Positions 54,988 to 62,899 of a stretch of DNA of 64,000 bases are shown here, piece by piece. A model generated the notes under the pieces. That model was not told the DNA's origin. It ran no database searches and saw only the letters and a list, made by a program, of their open reading frames with translations. Positions within the stretch are counted from its first letter, which is position 1, and the number at the start of each line of letters is the position of its first letter. Position numbers and translations under genes: made by a program. Source of the stretch: Mucilaginibacter aquaedulcis (GTDB lineage Bacteria; Bacteroidota; Bacteroidia; Sphingobacteriales; Sphingobacteriaceae); contig NZ_JAUFPR010000008.1 of NCBI RefSeq assembly GCF_030409325.1, positions 62,001 to 126,000 on the forward strand, written 5' to 3'.

Positions 54988-55359
54988 TTAAGCGGCGGCG
55001 TAAAAGCCGACCTTTTGGATAAGTACGTCAATATCGAAAGGTTTGGCCAGGTAATCATTGGCCCGGCAACCCCCGTCTTTTAGAACTTCCTGTTGGTGAC
55101 TGGCCGAAACCATAATGATCGGTATCGCCTCGGTAGCGGCTGCCAGTTTAAGTTCCCGGCAAATATCCCGGCCGTCCATATCGCCCAGCATTACATCCAG
55201 CAGGATCACATCCGGATGAAAATCATCCACAGTGCTATTGACGCTGTGCCCGTCAGCAAGTTCGCTGACCTCATAACCCTCGCCTTCGAGGATCAGGTAT
55301 ATCATATTGCGGATGTCGTCATCGTCATCCACGACAAGTATTTTTTTATGATTTTCCAT
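54988..55359 (-). CDS. single-domain response regulator (CheY-like)
   Basis: A 123-residue receiver domain: acidic cluster VVDDDDDIR at 9-17, phospho-acceptor Asp in ILLDVMLGDMDGRD near 54, Thr/Ser switch in MVSASH near 83 and Lys in LAKPF near 105. There is no output domain and no kinase gene beside it; the metallo-hydrolase follows by 10 bp. The partner kinase must be elsewhere. Confidence 0.9.
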   Translation of the reverse strand: MENHKKILVVDDDDDIRNMIYLILEGEGYEVSELADGHSVNSTVDDFHPDVILLDVMLGDMDGRDICRELKLAAATEAIPIIMVSASHQQEVLKDGGCRANDYLAKPFDIDVLIQKVGFYAAA

Positions 55360-55441
55360 TTTAATCAGTGTTTTTCATCACACTAATTAAAAAGAGCGGC
55401 CAAATCCGCTTTTCCTTCACAGGTGGATGTAGATAAATATT

Positions 55442-55552
55442 TTAAGCTGCTTTTTTCACAGCTTTAAGCTGCTGCAAATCGCTTTTCAGCAAAGCCAGCA
55501 ATTGCAGGTCGAATGATTTTAACAAAACAGCGGTTTTGGCGGTCGTTTTCAT
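55442..55552 (-). CDS. short Leu/Lys-rich ORF (36 residues)
   Basis: An ATG-led frame of 36 codons reading MKTTAKTAVLLKSFDLQLL then ALLKSDLQQLKAVKKAA and a stop. It is amphipathic, with alternating Leu and Lys, and could be a small membrane-associated or coiled-coil peptide. There is no ribosome-binding signal and I know no family. It lies upstream of the response-regulator operon in reverse reading order. Confidence 0.3.
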   Translation of the reverse strand: MKTTAKTAVLLKSFDLQLLALLKSDLQQLKAVKKAA

Positions 55553-55733
55553 AATTGTTGATTTGATAAGCTAAATGGGCTAATAACCGTGCCATACGGT
55601 TTGCAGGCGGCGACACGCTTACAACCGGCTACGGCTGTAGCCTAATCGCTACAGCGATGACCTAATCAGCGGTTTAAACTATTTAAAGAAAAGCGCGGGC
55701 TGCAGATCTCAGCCCGTCCAATCAGCGAGATAA

Positions 55734-55856
55734 AATATAAAGTGGTATTTCAGCAATATTTCGCCGGTCCATATCGGTCCGGTCAACCAGAGCTGGGGTC
55801 GACGGGAATTTTATGTGACTGATGCGGACGGGAATACTTTGCGGTTTTGCCAGTAA
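55734..55856 (+). pseudogene. C-terminal remnant of a VOC/glyoxalase-fold protein
   Basis: The frame ends SPVHIGPVNQSWGRREFYV then TDADGNTLRFCQ and a stop at 55856. This is the closing strand of bleomycin-resistance/glyoxalase (VOC) proteins, with the WG-REF and DPDGN-LRF motifs. A stop at 55731 lies in frame upstream, and nothing resembling the first half is found. Between 55553 and 55733 only tandem small hairpins occur (GGCTAC/GTAGCC, ATCGCT/AGCGAT); 55857-56148 holds nothing. Confidence 0.6.
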
Positions 55857-56148
55857 TTATTTTCTTTTAGGAAGTACATTCAGTATTTATTTCCACTTTG
55901 ATGTAGAAGGTTTGCGCACTTTACTCTAATTGTCGTGCCGAGATTCCCATCATTTAACTCCTTTGATTATCAGACATAATTCAAATTTTTTAGGCATCAG
56001 TGGAGCAATTTCCGTATTTTTATTTGCTGCCGAGAGGGATATCGGCAATCGCAAATTAACTTCATTCAAACCCAATGTGTATTAACATTGTATGACCAAA
56101 AACAACGAAGGCAGTAACATTTTCATGTAACTGCCTCGTTATCAGTAG

Positions 56149-56196
56149 CGGGGAGCAGGATCGAACTGCCGACCTTAGGGTTATGAATCCTAAATC
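56149..56196 (-). other. 3' half of a tRNA with CAU anticodon (candidate att site)
   Basis: On the minus strand the sequence gives an anticodon loop TTCATAA with its 3' arm, a variable loop, a T arm (GGCAG-TTCGATC-CTGCT) and an acceptor strand CCCCGCT plus A, without encoded CCA. The D arm and 5' acceptor strand are missing. This is the pattern left by integration into a tRNA-Met (or CAU-reading Ile) gene. Mobility genes begin directly to its right. Confidence 0.65.
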
Positions 56197-56211
56197 TTTA
56201 TCAATAATTTC

Positions 56212-56238
56212 AAATCCGACTCGGACAACCTCGGATTT
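56212..56238. repeat. short inverted and direct repeats beside the att fragment
   Basis: AAATCCGA (56212-56219) and TCGGATTT (56231-56238) are inverted; CTCGGA is also directly repeated (at 56220 and 56230). Arm-type integrase or excisionase sites are often arranged like this next to an att core. Confidence 0.35.
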
Positions 56239-56355
56239 AATTCCCATTTCGTTCACTCAATTTTGTATCAGAGCATTGCAGACCAAATCAAGGCGGATAA
56301 AAGTCCAACTCAATTGAATCGCTTAAACTCGAAAACATTACAAAATTGAAAAAGG

Positions 56356-56649
56356 ATGGCAACAGAAATTATCACAAGAGAAGACCTGACTGAGTTCGGA
56401 GAAAGACTCGTTAATCAGATCAAGGCATTATTGTTAGGCGGGTCGGCCGAAGGTCAACCGGCAAAATATCTTAAAAGTTACCAGGTCAAGAACCTGCTCA
56501 AAATCTCCAGCAATACCCTCCAGACGCTCAGGGACAACGGGACCATTCCGTTTACCAAAATAGGCGGAATCCTGTACTATAGTTTCGAGGATATCCAAAA
56601 AGTCCTTAGGGGTGAAGTGCAAAGTAAGCGAATCCGGTTGAGTAGATAA
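56356..56649 (+). CDS. small MerR/excisionase-like HTH protein of the element
   Basis: A 97-residue DNA-binding protein. The first 35 residues are a helix (TREDLTEFGERLVNQI); residues about 37-90 form a winged HTH of the helix_turn_helix_17/excisionase type (YLKSYQVKNLLKISSNTLQ, TIPFTKIGGILYYSFEDI). Such proteins sit at the edge of Bacteroidetes mobilizable elements and act in excision or control of transfer genes. It starts 160 bp inside the tRNA fragment and precedes the candidate oriT. Confidence 0.8.
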   Translation: MATEIITREDLTEFGERLVNQIKALLLGGSAEGQPAKYLKSYQVKNLLKISSNTLQTLRDNGTIPFTKIGGILYYSFEDIQKVLRGEVQSKRIRLSR

Positions 56650-56666
56650 AACTGTCTTTACGATAT

Positions 56667-56707
56667 GGAGCAAGCCATGTTTTCGCTACGCTTAAACGGC
56701 TTGCTCC
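56667..56707. other. candidate origin of transfer (oriT)
   Basis: GGAGCAAGCC (56667-56676) and GGCTTGCTCC (56698-56707) form a perfect 10-bp inverted repeat with a 21-nt spacer, in the 103-bp gap just before mobC and the relaxase gene. Bacteroidetes mobilizable elements carry their oriT with such a repeat directly upstream of the mob genes. The nick site cannot be fixed. Confidence 0.45.
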
Positions 56708-56752
56708 TACGGAGACGAGCGTGATTTTGCACTTCGTTTAAAATCAAAGATT

Positions 56753-57106
56753 ATGGGAAGACCAATGGTAAATAAACAAGACAAAAGGGTAGTTCAGGTC
56801 AATATACGGTTAACTATTCCTGAGAACGAACGAGTTTGCGTTAATGCAGAAGCATCAGCCATGACGCCCGCCAACTGGATAAGACAAAAAATCTTTACCG
56901 GCAAATTTCCGCAGGTCAAAGTATCGCCGCTAACAGCGGCTATGTACAGGGAACTCCATAAGATAGGAGTCAACCTGAACCAGATCACCAAGCAAATGAA
57001 TGAAGGCAAACAGCCAAATTTCATAGGTGTGATCGCAGAACTGGCCAAAAAGCAAGGGGAAATTTTAAAAATGTTGATCCATGACAGCAGACCAGGTGAA
57101 GGGTAA
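56753..57106 (+). CDS. mobC: MobC-like relaxosome accessory protein
   Basis: A 117-residue protein: an N-terminal ribbon-helix-helix part (RVVQVNIRLTIPENERV) and a conserved C-terminal segment (YRELHKIGVNLNQITKQMNEG) of the MobC family. It bends oriT DNA and helps the relaxase nick. The relaxase gene overlaps its end by 26 bp, so the two are translationally linked. A second start at Met5 is possible. Confidence 0.88.
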   Translation: MGRPMVNKQDKRVVQVNIRLTIPENERVCVNAEASAMTPANWIRQKIFTGKFPQVKVSPLTAAMYRELHKIGVNLNQITKQMNEGKQPNFIGVIAELAKKQGEILKMLIHDSRPGEG

Positions 57107-58289
57107 AGGATTCAGGGGAGCACTGAATTATAACCTCGAGAAAGTGAGTAAAGGGAAGGCCGAGGTGCTGGATTCCTCCTTTACCGAAATTAAGGAAAAG
57201 GCGATCATGGAGGAGATAAAAATGGTGAGGATGCAGCGGCCAAACCTGGCCAAATACTTTTATCATACCTCGCTGAACTTTCCGCCCGCTGAAAACCTGG
57301 GCAATGAACAAATGAACATGATTGCAAATGAATATTTGAACAATATGGGCTTTGACCAGCACCAGTTTATCATTTTTCGCCACTATGACGCTGATCATCC
57401 GCATCTCCACCTGTTGGTTAACCGTATCGGTTATGACGGCAAGGTATTATCCGACAGCAATGATTACCAGCGCAGCGAGGCTGTTTTAAGAAAGCTTGAA
57501 AAGCAATACGGTCTTACGGCGGTAATTTCCAGTAACCAGGCACAGGAAAGAGCGATGACCAAAAACGAACTGGAGATGATGAAGCGAACAGACGCGCCAT
57601 CCGCCAAAATGAAACTTCAGGTGATCCTGAAAGAGGTATTGAATAAGAAACCAACCACGGAACAATTCATCAGCCAGCTGGAGATCAAAGGCATTAACGT
57701 CCGGTTCAACCAGGCCAGTACCGGCTTTATAAGCGGCATTTCCTATGGTTTTGAGGGTTTGCAGTTCAAAGGACAGCATTTAGGTAGCGCCTACAAATGG
57801 TCATCTGTAAAAAACAGTATCAGTTATGAACAAGAAAGAGATCGCGCAGCAATACACCAGGCAAATCTTAGAACAGCAGCCGGAAAAGGAGCAACAGGAA
57901 CCGATACCAGATCAAGCATCGCAGCTGCAAAAAGATATCGAGAACGCCAGGAAACTGCTCGTGGAAATACAGTTGCTGCACCTCAAGGCACAGGACAATT
58001 ACAGGAAAGGATCAGAAAAGCGGATAGCGGAAACCGTTTATCCGCTTCGGGAACTGGAGACGCTGGCCAGAAACATCGCCTTCCAGATCAAAATGACGGT
58101 AGCCAGTACGGAACAGATCAGGCAGGACAACAACAGGGTAGGCGGCAGATGGCTCATCAGGGTTTACCTGATCGCGGTCTTATCAGCGATCTGCTCAGCG
58201 CTGACCACCATGATGGTGATATGGCTGATAGCACGTTAACCCAAAACCTGCGCAAAAAGCGGAAGAAGAAACGCCGCCTTTCGCTGTAA
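57081..58289 (+). CDS. MobA/VirD2-type relaxase
   Basis: A 402-residue relaxase. The nuclease domain (about 1-200) begins with a short Tyr-containing stretch (FRGALNYNLEKVSKGK), and the metal-binding three-His motif is HYDADHPHLHLLVNRI near 93-108. The residues from about 250 on are Gln/Gly/Arg-rich and end in RKKRKKKRRLSL. It nicks oriT and leads the strand into the recipient. The low-complexity end overlaps another ORF of 137 codons (57826) in the next frame. No coupling protein (TraG/VirD4) gene is in the window. Confidence 0.88.
   Translation: MTADQVKGKGFRGALNYNLEKVSKGKAEVLDSSFTEIKEKAIMEEIKMVRMQRPNLAKYFYHTSLNFPPAENLGNEQMNMIANEYLNNMGFDQHQFIIFRHYDADHPHLHLLVNRIGYDGKVLSDSNDYQRSEAVLRKLEKQYGLTAVISSNQAQERAMTKNELEMMKRTDAPSAKMKLQVILKEVLNKKPTTEQFISQLEIKGINVRFNQASTGFISGISYGFEGLQFKGQHLGSAYKWSSVKNSISYEQERDRAAIHQANLRTAAGKGATGTDTRSSIAAAKRYRERQETARGNTVAAPQGTGQLQERIRKADSGNRLSASGTGDAGQKHRLPDQNDGSQYGTDQAGQQQGRRQMAHQGLPDRGLISDLLSADHHDGDMADSTLTQNLRKKRKKKRRLSL
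57826..58239 (+). CDS. nested ORF with coiled coil and C-terminal membrane helix
   Basis: A 137-codon ATG-led frame lying entirely within the relaxase gene, one frame over. The product starts MNKKEIAQQYTRQILEQQPE, has a coiled-coil-like region at about 30-95 and one membrane helix near the end (VYLIAVLSAICSALTTMMVI). That composition looks like a real tail-anchored protein, better than the Gln/Gly-rich relaxase end in the same DNA. Either both are made, or the relaxase proper is shorter and was later extended over it. No family recognised. Confidence 0.5.
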   Translation: MNKKEIAQQYTRQILEQQPEKEQQEPIPDQASQLQKDIENARKLLVEIQLLHLKAQDNYRKGSEKRIAETVYPLRELETLARNIAFQIKMTVASTEQIRQDNNRVGGRWLIRVYLIAVLSAICSALTTMMVIWLIAR

Positions 58290-58538
58290 ATACCTATTGC
58301 TGCAAATGAAGAAAGCTGTAATTGTAGAAACCTATCATTATAGGAAAACAGCAATACAGCAATAAAGAAATACAGCACTGGAGATTTGAAGAAATGTAGA
58401 AATGAACAATGAGGTTATTGAATAAATGAAGAATCAGGACAATGAATAAATGAACATTTAAAGAAAAGCAGTTGGCGACTATAACCCTATGACCAAGGCA
58501 TGACAATTCAGTTAATATTCACCGCAAATTGAAATCGT
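58290..58538. other. A-rich low-complexity spacer
   Basis: This 249-bp gap between the relaxase and traJ is A-rich with loose repeats of AATACAGC and AATGAATAAATGAA. No ORF or hairpin of note. It may be a leftover of deleted transfer genes. Confidence 0.4.
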
Positions 58539-59564
58539 ATGAAAAGGAAATGGAAAAACACCCTGATCACCGGCGTGATCATTACCTGTACGCCACTTTG
58601 GTGCAGTGCAAACAGTATCATCGGCAATCTTCAAGGTCTGCAGGGGACATTGGATAATGTTTATGAGGAGATGCTGTCAATGTGCAGCCAGTTGATCGGC
58701 GCCGGAAGAGCTATAGCAGGTTTTGCAGCGCTTATCTATATCTCGGCAAGACTATGGCGGCACATCGCGGCAGCAGAGCCGGTAGATTTTTATCCGCTGT
58801 TAAGACCATTTGCATTGGGTATGGCAATCCTGCTTTTCCCGGCTGTGATCGCCGTCATGAACGGGATTTTAAAACCAGTAATAACGATTACCCAAAACAT
58901 GGTGCAAAATTCAGATGTTTCCATCGAACGCCTGCTCAAAGCAAAAGAAGAAGCATTGAAAAACACGACGGAATGGCAAGCCTATATTGGGGATAATGGT
59001 AAAGGGGATGAAAACAAATGGTATAAATACATGCATCCGGATGACAAAACAGGCAGCGGAAATGACGGCATGCTGGACGGCATCACCAACGGTATGAAAT
59101 TCTGGATGGATAAACAGGCCTATGCATTTAAAAACAATATGAAACAGTGGATGTCGGGTGTACTGGAAATAGTGTATCAGTCCGCCGCGTTGTGCATCAA
59201 TGCCATTCGGACCTTTATACTTATCGTATTGGCCATACTTGGCCCAATAGTTTTGGGGTTAAGCGTATTTGACGGGTTCCAGCATACATTGACGCAATGG
59301 ATAGCCAAATATGTGAACGTATATCTTTGGCTCCCTGTAGCCAATATTTTCGGGTCGATCATCGGTAAGATCCAAGAAAACATGCTTTCACTGGATATCT
59401 CCCAGGTGCATGGAACAGGGAGCACGTTTTTCAGCTCGACAGATACGGCTTATATCATATTTCTCATTATCGGTATCGCAGGCTATTTCTGCGTGCCATC
59501 AGTAGCGGGGCACATTGTTCACGCAGCTGGCGGAGGCGCATTATTGCAAAAAGTAATACCATGA
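58539..59564 (+). CDS. traJ: TraJ-like conjugative-transposon membrane protein
   Basis: A 341-residue inner-membrane protein of the Bacteroidetes TraJ family, part of the type IV secretion channel. A signal-like start (about 8-24) is followed by SMCSQLIGAGRAIAGFAALIY, paired membrane spans near 85-115, a polar domain (about 120-200), then spans near 220-255 and 300-330. The frame stops at VIP; the missing tail continues in the next frame at 59561. No other tra gene (traE-I or traK-N) is near, so it cannot build a channel alone. Confidence 0.85.
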   Translation: MKRKWKNTLITGVIITCTPLWCSANSIIGNLQGLQGTLDNVYEEMLSMCSQLIGAGRAIAGFAALIYISARLWRHIAAAEPVDFYPLLRPFALGMAILLFPAVIAVMNGILKPVITITQNMVQNSDVSIERLLKAKEEALKNTTEWQAYIGDNGKGDENKWYKYMHPDDKTGSGNDGMLDGITNGMKFWMDKQAYAFKNNMKQWMSGVLEIVYQSAALCINAIRTFILIVLAILGPIVLGLSVFDGFQHTLTQWIAKYVNVYLWLPVANIFGSIIGKIQENMLSLDISQVHGTGSTFFSSTDTAYIIFLIIGIAGYFCVPSVAGHIVHAAGGGALLQKVIP

Positions 59565-59716
59565 TCATTCAGAGCAGTTCGGGCGCGGTAAATAGTACCT
59601 ATCAGGCAGGTTCTGTAATTGAAAAATTAGGTAGCTGGATAAAGTCCGATAAAAATCAAAACTCCAATTCAGATTCTTATATGCTGAATAAGCTTAGCGG
59701 AAAGGATAAACACTAA
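59561..59716 (+). CDS. 51-codon TraJ tail in another frame
   Basis: The ATG overlaps the TraJ stop as ATGA. The product begins MIIQSSSGAVNSTYQAGSV and ends MLNKLSGKDKH, which looks like the Ser/Asn-rich C-terminus of TraJ proteins. Either a one-base deletion near 59557 split the gene, or the tail is now made separately by coupled re-initiation. I favour a frameshift. Confidence 0.5.
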   Translation: MIIQSSSGAVNSTYQAGSVIEKLGSWIKSDKNQNSNSDSYMLNKLSGKDKH

Positions 59717-59742
59717 TTAGACGAAAAAACGGATGCACAAAT

Positions 59743-59776
59743 AAAGGCCTTTGGTCCACACTGAAGGCCTTTGCTA
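59743..59776 (+). terminator. terminator after traJ
   Basis: AAAGGCCTT (59743-59751) and AAGGCCTTT (59764-59772) form a 9-bp stem 27 bp after the tail ORF, followed by GCTATTTAATATTTT. The 175 bp from here to 59949 show nothing else. Confidence 0.65.
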
Positions 59777-59949
59777 TTTAATATTTTCGGTTTTTTGCTG
59801 ACAGATTTGTTATCGCCAAAATTATCTTACAAAGAAATCAATAGTTCCACTAATCTGTAGGACTCTATCCATTGAGTCCTTGCATTAACTGATTATGTGG
59901 CATTGTTCGACAAAACCTAATGGATTTCTCTTTTGGCGAATCACGATAA

Positions 59950-60333
59950 CTATTTTTTACTTAGTAGCTCATTCTTTTCTTTTTCTGCCTGGAGCAGGCG
60001 TTCTAATAAGGCGACTTTCTCATTATACAGCTCCACAATTTTATCAATCGGGTTGAAGGTACAGTTATAATTAAATCCAGAACTGTTGTCGTGAAAGTTA
60101 TTAAAATAATTGAACACAGCCTCCTCGGTAAAGTTTTTGATCGCTTCTGATGGTATTCCCAACACGTTAGCAATTTTTTGAAGGGCGTCTTCTTCGACAT
60201 CCGGACTTTGTTCAATCTTCGAAATTGCTTGTTGGCTGATACCTAAGGCGGCAGCTAATGCTTCTTGTTTCATGCCACGCAGTTCACGTAGTTTACTAAT
60301 TTTTCTGCCGATATGTAAAGTAGATTCTGACAT
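59950..60333 (-). CDS. XRE-family HTH regulator
   Basis: A 127-residue regulator: a Cro/C1-type HTH at about 8-62 (SKLRELRGMKQEALAAALGI, SQQAISKIEQSPD) and a C-terminal region ending in a charged coiled coil (EKVALLERLLQAEKEKNELL). It is divergent from the HEPN gene at 60462; the 128-bp gap has an inverted repeat at 60362 that would suit its binding. I infer that it represses itself and the HEPN gene. Confidence 0.88.
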   Translation of the reverse strand: MSESTLHIGRKISKLRELRGMKQEALAAALGISQQAISKIEQSPDVEEDALQKIANVLGIPSEAIKNFTEEAVFNYFNNFHDNSSGFNYNCTFNPIDKIVELYNEKVALLERLLQAEKEKNELLSKK

Positions 60334-60361
60334 AATTCAAAGGTATTAATTATAGTAAATG

Positions 60362-60384
60362 TACAAAACAACTGACAATTTGTA
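60362..60384. promoter_or_regulatory. candidate XRE operator
   Basis: TACAAA (60362-60367) and TTTGTA (60379-60384) are inverted repeats 11 bp apart in the divergent promoter region of the XRE and HEPN genes; ACAACTG also occurs twice (60368 and 60388 area). Confidence 0.4.
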
Positions 60385-60461
60385 AAATACAACTGCGCAT
60401 GGTTCGGTACGTTTAAGCCACGTCTTTCTTTTGTGTTTCCGGTTAATGGAGACCGGTTCTA

Positions 60462-61994
60462 ATGGAAAAGATTATGGAAAACAATCAATGTAACTCCCGT
60501 TTATTTTATCCTAAATACCTTGACGCGGAGGAGATCAATGACCCTTTGAATGTAATACAAGATTTTTTTTCAGTAGACTGGCTGCCGGGGCACATGGAAA
60601 AATTACGCGAGTGGCGAAAATATGTCATCGAGCAAAATCATTACGATGAAGTAAAAAACAGCTCGGCCACCTTATTGTATACACATCAGCTCAATGCGAA
60701 ATTACTGGAAGCTTTATACATGCTGAGCAAGACTAAGCTAGCTAATAAGCTCGCGGATGCAATTAATATCCATTTTGAGGAGCAATTACACCACGAAGAA
60801 AGTACCTGGCTTCATTACCCGGTATATCTTTCTCCGATTCAACGCATCAATCCATATTTGGCCTTAAGCAATATTTTCCAGGTTTATTCAATTGACCAGT
60901 ATCGTGATTTTCTCTATGAGTGGCTGGAAACAGGTTTTTCAAATGATTCGGCGGATGAAACACTTGATATAAGTGACGTCATTTATTTTTACGAGAACAT
61001 GCAAAAGCTTTATGAAGTTGCATGGATCATACGGCAGCGAGAATTCGATCCCATTTTAAAAGAGAGTTGGGACAACAATGAATTAGAGCTGGGGGTTAAG
61101 TCACAAAAAACTTCGGGCTTATCGCTGATTAAAAACAACTGCAGTTTTAACGAACAACCAAACCCAACCGAATGGACAGGTATTAATCAATTAGTTCAGT
61201 TCATATTGCAAAAAGTTCTTTCGCCGCAACTCATTATCTTTTTAGGCACACATCCCCATCCCAGCACCATTTACCTATTGATCATTGTCGATGATCGGGA
61301 AAAAAGGCCGGACCATGAGATCGTTAAAAAAATAGAAGATAATTGCGGGCATCTGATTAACGTTTACGCTATTGTCCATAAAAGCGGTGCTTTTATCAAA
61401 GCAATTGGAGAGGGTGATCGTTTTTTTAACAATGCATTGCTCAATAATAAGATTTGCTATCAATCGGCAGATATCATATTGCCGGAGTTAAAACCGAGAG
61501 ATCAGGTGGATTTAAAAACGACCATCGAAGGTTATTGGAGAAGATGGGGCTGCCAAGGTAAAGACTTTTGGAACGCCGCCTTAAATGCTCATCATGACGA
61601 TAATAATAACTTAGCTGTGTTCCTGATGCACCAATCTGTAGAAAGCACACTCAATGCCATCATACGAATTATCTTAGGATACCGCTTAACTATTCATAAT
61701 CTCAAAAAATTACTGGGGCTCACATTATTGTTTACTGATGACCTCATAAATGTATTTGATTCAAGCTCGATCGAAGATGTGCAATTGTTGACCCTCCTAC
61801 AAGACGGTTACTCCGCTGCCCGATATAAAGAAGACTTTAATACTGAATCGAAGGCAGTCAAAGCACTATTAGACAAAACAGATAAGATTGTTCGACTTGC
61901 AGAAAATTGCTATGAAAAAGCTAGGAATATATCAGATGATGAAATTCTTAACATAGAGAATCTATGCGAAAATTGTTCAGAGCATGAGTTATAG
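60462..61994 (+). CDS. HEPN-domain protein with degenerate nucleotidyltransferase-like segment
   Basis: A 510-residue soluble protein. Residues about 1-225 form a helical region of unknown kind. Residues about 245-330 resemble a minimal nucleotidyltransferase: FLGTHPHPSTIYLLIIVDD sits where active enzymes have a GS motif and two Asp, here GT with Thr and Tyr, so catalysis is unlikely. Residues about 360-480 are a HEPN domain (FLMHQSVESTLNAIIRIILG, IHNLKKLLGL, AARYKEDF). HEPN proteins are often RNases or RNA binders in defence and toxin-antitoxin systems; the catalytic R-x4-6-H is not clear here (R-LTI-H is too short). Divergent from an XRE regulator. Confidence 0.6.
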   Translation: MEKIMENNQCNSRLFYPKYLDAEEINDPLNVIQDFFSVDWLPGHMEKLREWRKYVIEQNHYDEVKNSSATLLYTHQLNAKLLEALYMLSKTKLANKLADAINIHFEEQLHHEESTWLHYPVYLSPIQRINPYLALSNIFQVYSIDQYRDFLYEWLETGFSNDSADETLDISDVIYFYENMQKLYEVAWIIRQREFDPILKESWDNNELELGVKSQKTSGLSLIKNNCSFNEQPNPTEWTGINQLVQFILQKVLSPQLIIFLGTHPHPSTIYLLIIVDDREKRPDHEIVKKIEDNCGHLINVYAIVHKSGAFIKAIGEGDRFFNNALLNNKICYQSADIILPELKPRDQVDLKTTIEGYWRRWGCQGKDFWNAALNAHHDDNNNLAVFLMHQSVESTLNAIIRIILGYRLTIHNLKKLLGLTLLFTDDLINVFDSSSIEDVQLLTLLQDGYSAARYKEDFNTESKAVKALLDKTDKIVRLAENCYEKARNISDDEILNIENLCENCSEHEL

Positions 61995-62109
61995 GAGCGT
62001 TCGTCCTTCGCTTCTCGTCCCTACAATATGTTGAGCTTTTAGCAATTGGCTACATCTCTTTTTTATGGAATGGTAGTTGTTCTTTATTGAAAATATTAAA
62101 TATGAAATT

Positions 62110-62229
62110 ATGGCAACTAAAAAGAAAAAAGATCCTTGCTGGTCAGGGTATAAGAAAGAGGGAATGAAAAAAAAGAATGGTAAAAATGTCCCTAATTGTG
62201 TTAAAGAATCTTCTAAAAAGGACGAATAA
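62110..62229 (+). CDS. 39-residue basic protein with PCW/PNCV motif
   Basis: A 39-codon frame: MATKKKKDPCWSGYKKEGMK then KKNGKNVPNCVKESSKKDE. The pattern PCW-x-GY-x3-GMKKK-x-G-x2-VPNC is a short recurring motif known from ends of phage and element proteins, with two conserved cysteines. It has a plausible upstream spacer and a hairpin after it (62263). Function unknown. The 115 bp before it (61995-62109) hold nothing. Confidence 0.55.
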   Translation: MATKKKKDPCWSGYKKEGMKKKNGKNVPNCVKESSKKDE

Positions 62230-62262
62230 GTTTCTACAAAAGTTTAACAGCTTAAAAATACC

Positions 62263-62283
62263 GCTGGCGGGTTTCCCGTCAGC
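62263..62283 (+). terminator. GC hairpin after the 39-residue ORF
   Basis: GCTGGCGGG and CCCGTCAGC pair (one G-T wobble) over a TTT loop, 34 bp after the stop. No clear T-tract follows, so termination strength is uncertain. From here to 62900 I see no gene I can support. Confidence 0.45.
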
Positions 62284-62899
62284 TATTAGATTTGGCGTAT
62301 AGTAGCATACGATCATATAACATGGACCAGACCATTAATTCTTAATTTCTTCTGATGGAAATTGAAAACTCATTTATAATTACCTATTCAACGGTGGCAG
62401 TTTTAAACCGATTTAATATTCTATTTCCCTTGATCAAACCAAGCAGATTGTACAACAAAGTTAATATACAGGAAAAAAGCAATTAATACAGCGGATATTT
62501 ATGACTCGTTAATCCGCAAAACTACCGCCAGCTGGGCCATCGTAAGTATTGCTTTAGTTCTACGACTAATATTAGGATACTTTTTTAAAATGTCGTTCAA
62601 CTTTGGCTGTCCTTCTGGCCAGACTTTGCGCTATATTCTTTCCCTGAAAAAGATGCCGTCTCAATCCTGGACAGGTGGAACTTTAGCATTCAGCACCCCA
62701 AAACAGCTGCTGCATTTTTGCTCCGCTGCAAAAGCATTCGCTTTCCTGCAATTATCAAAAGCTCCGATTAAGCGCATCATTCAGGACCTCACTTGTTTAC
62801 CCGCTTCATTTTATTACGGCGGGAAAAGCTGCGCTTGCCTTCATCCTGCACTTAACCGATTGCTATAATAAAAGATTTTTCAAGGTGCAATTTTCCAAA

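Noticed and set aside
58294..58506. Minus-strand ORF in the spacer before traJ
   Set aside because: Leu/Cys/His-rich translation of A-rich low-complexity DNA.
62505..62868. Plus-strand 92-codon ORF and a minus-strand open stretch in the same place
   Set aside because: Neither has a start with context nor a recognisable domain; possibly debris of an element gene.
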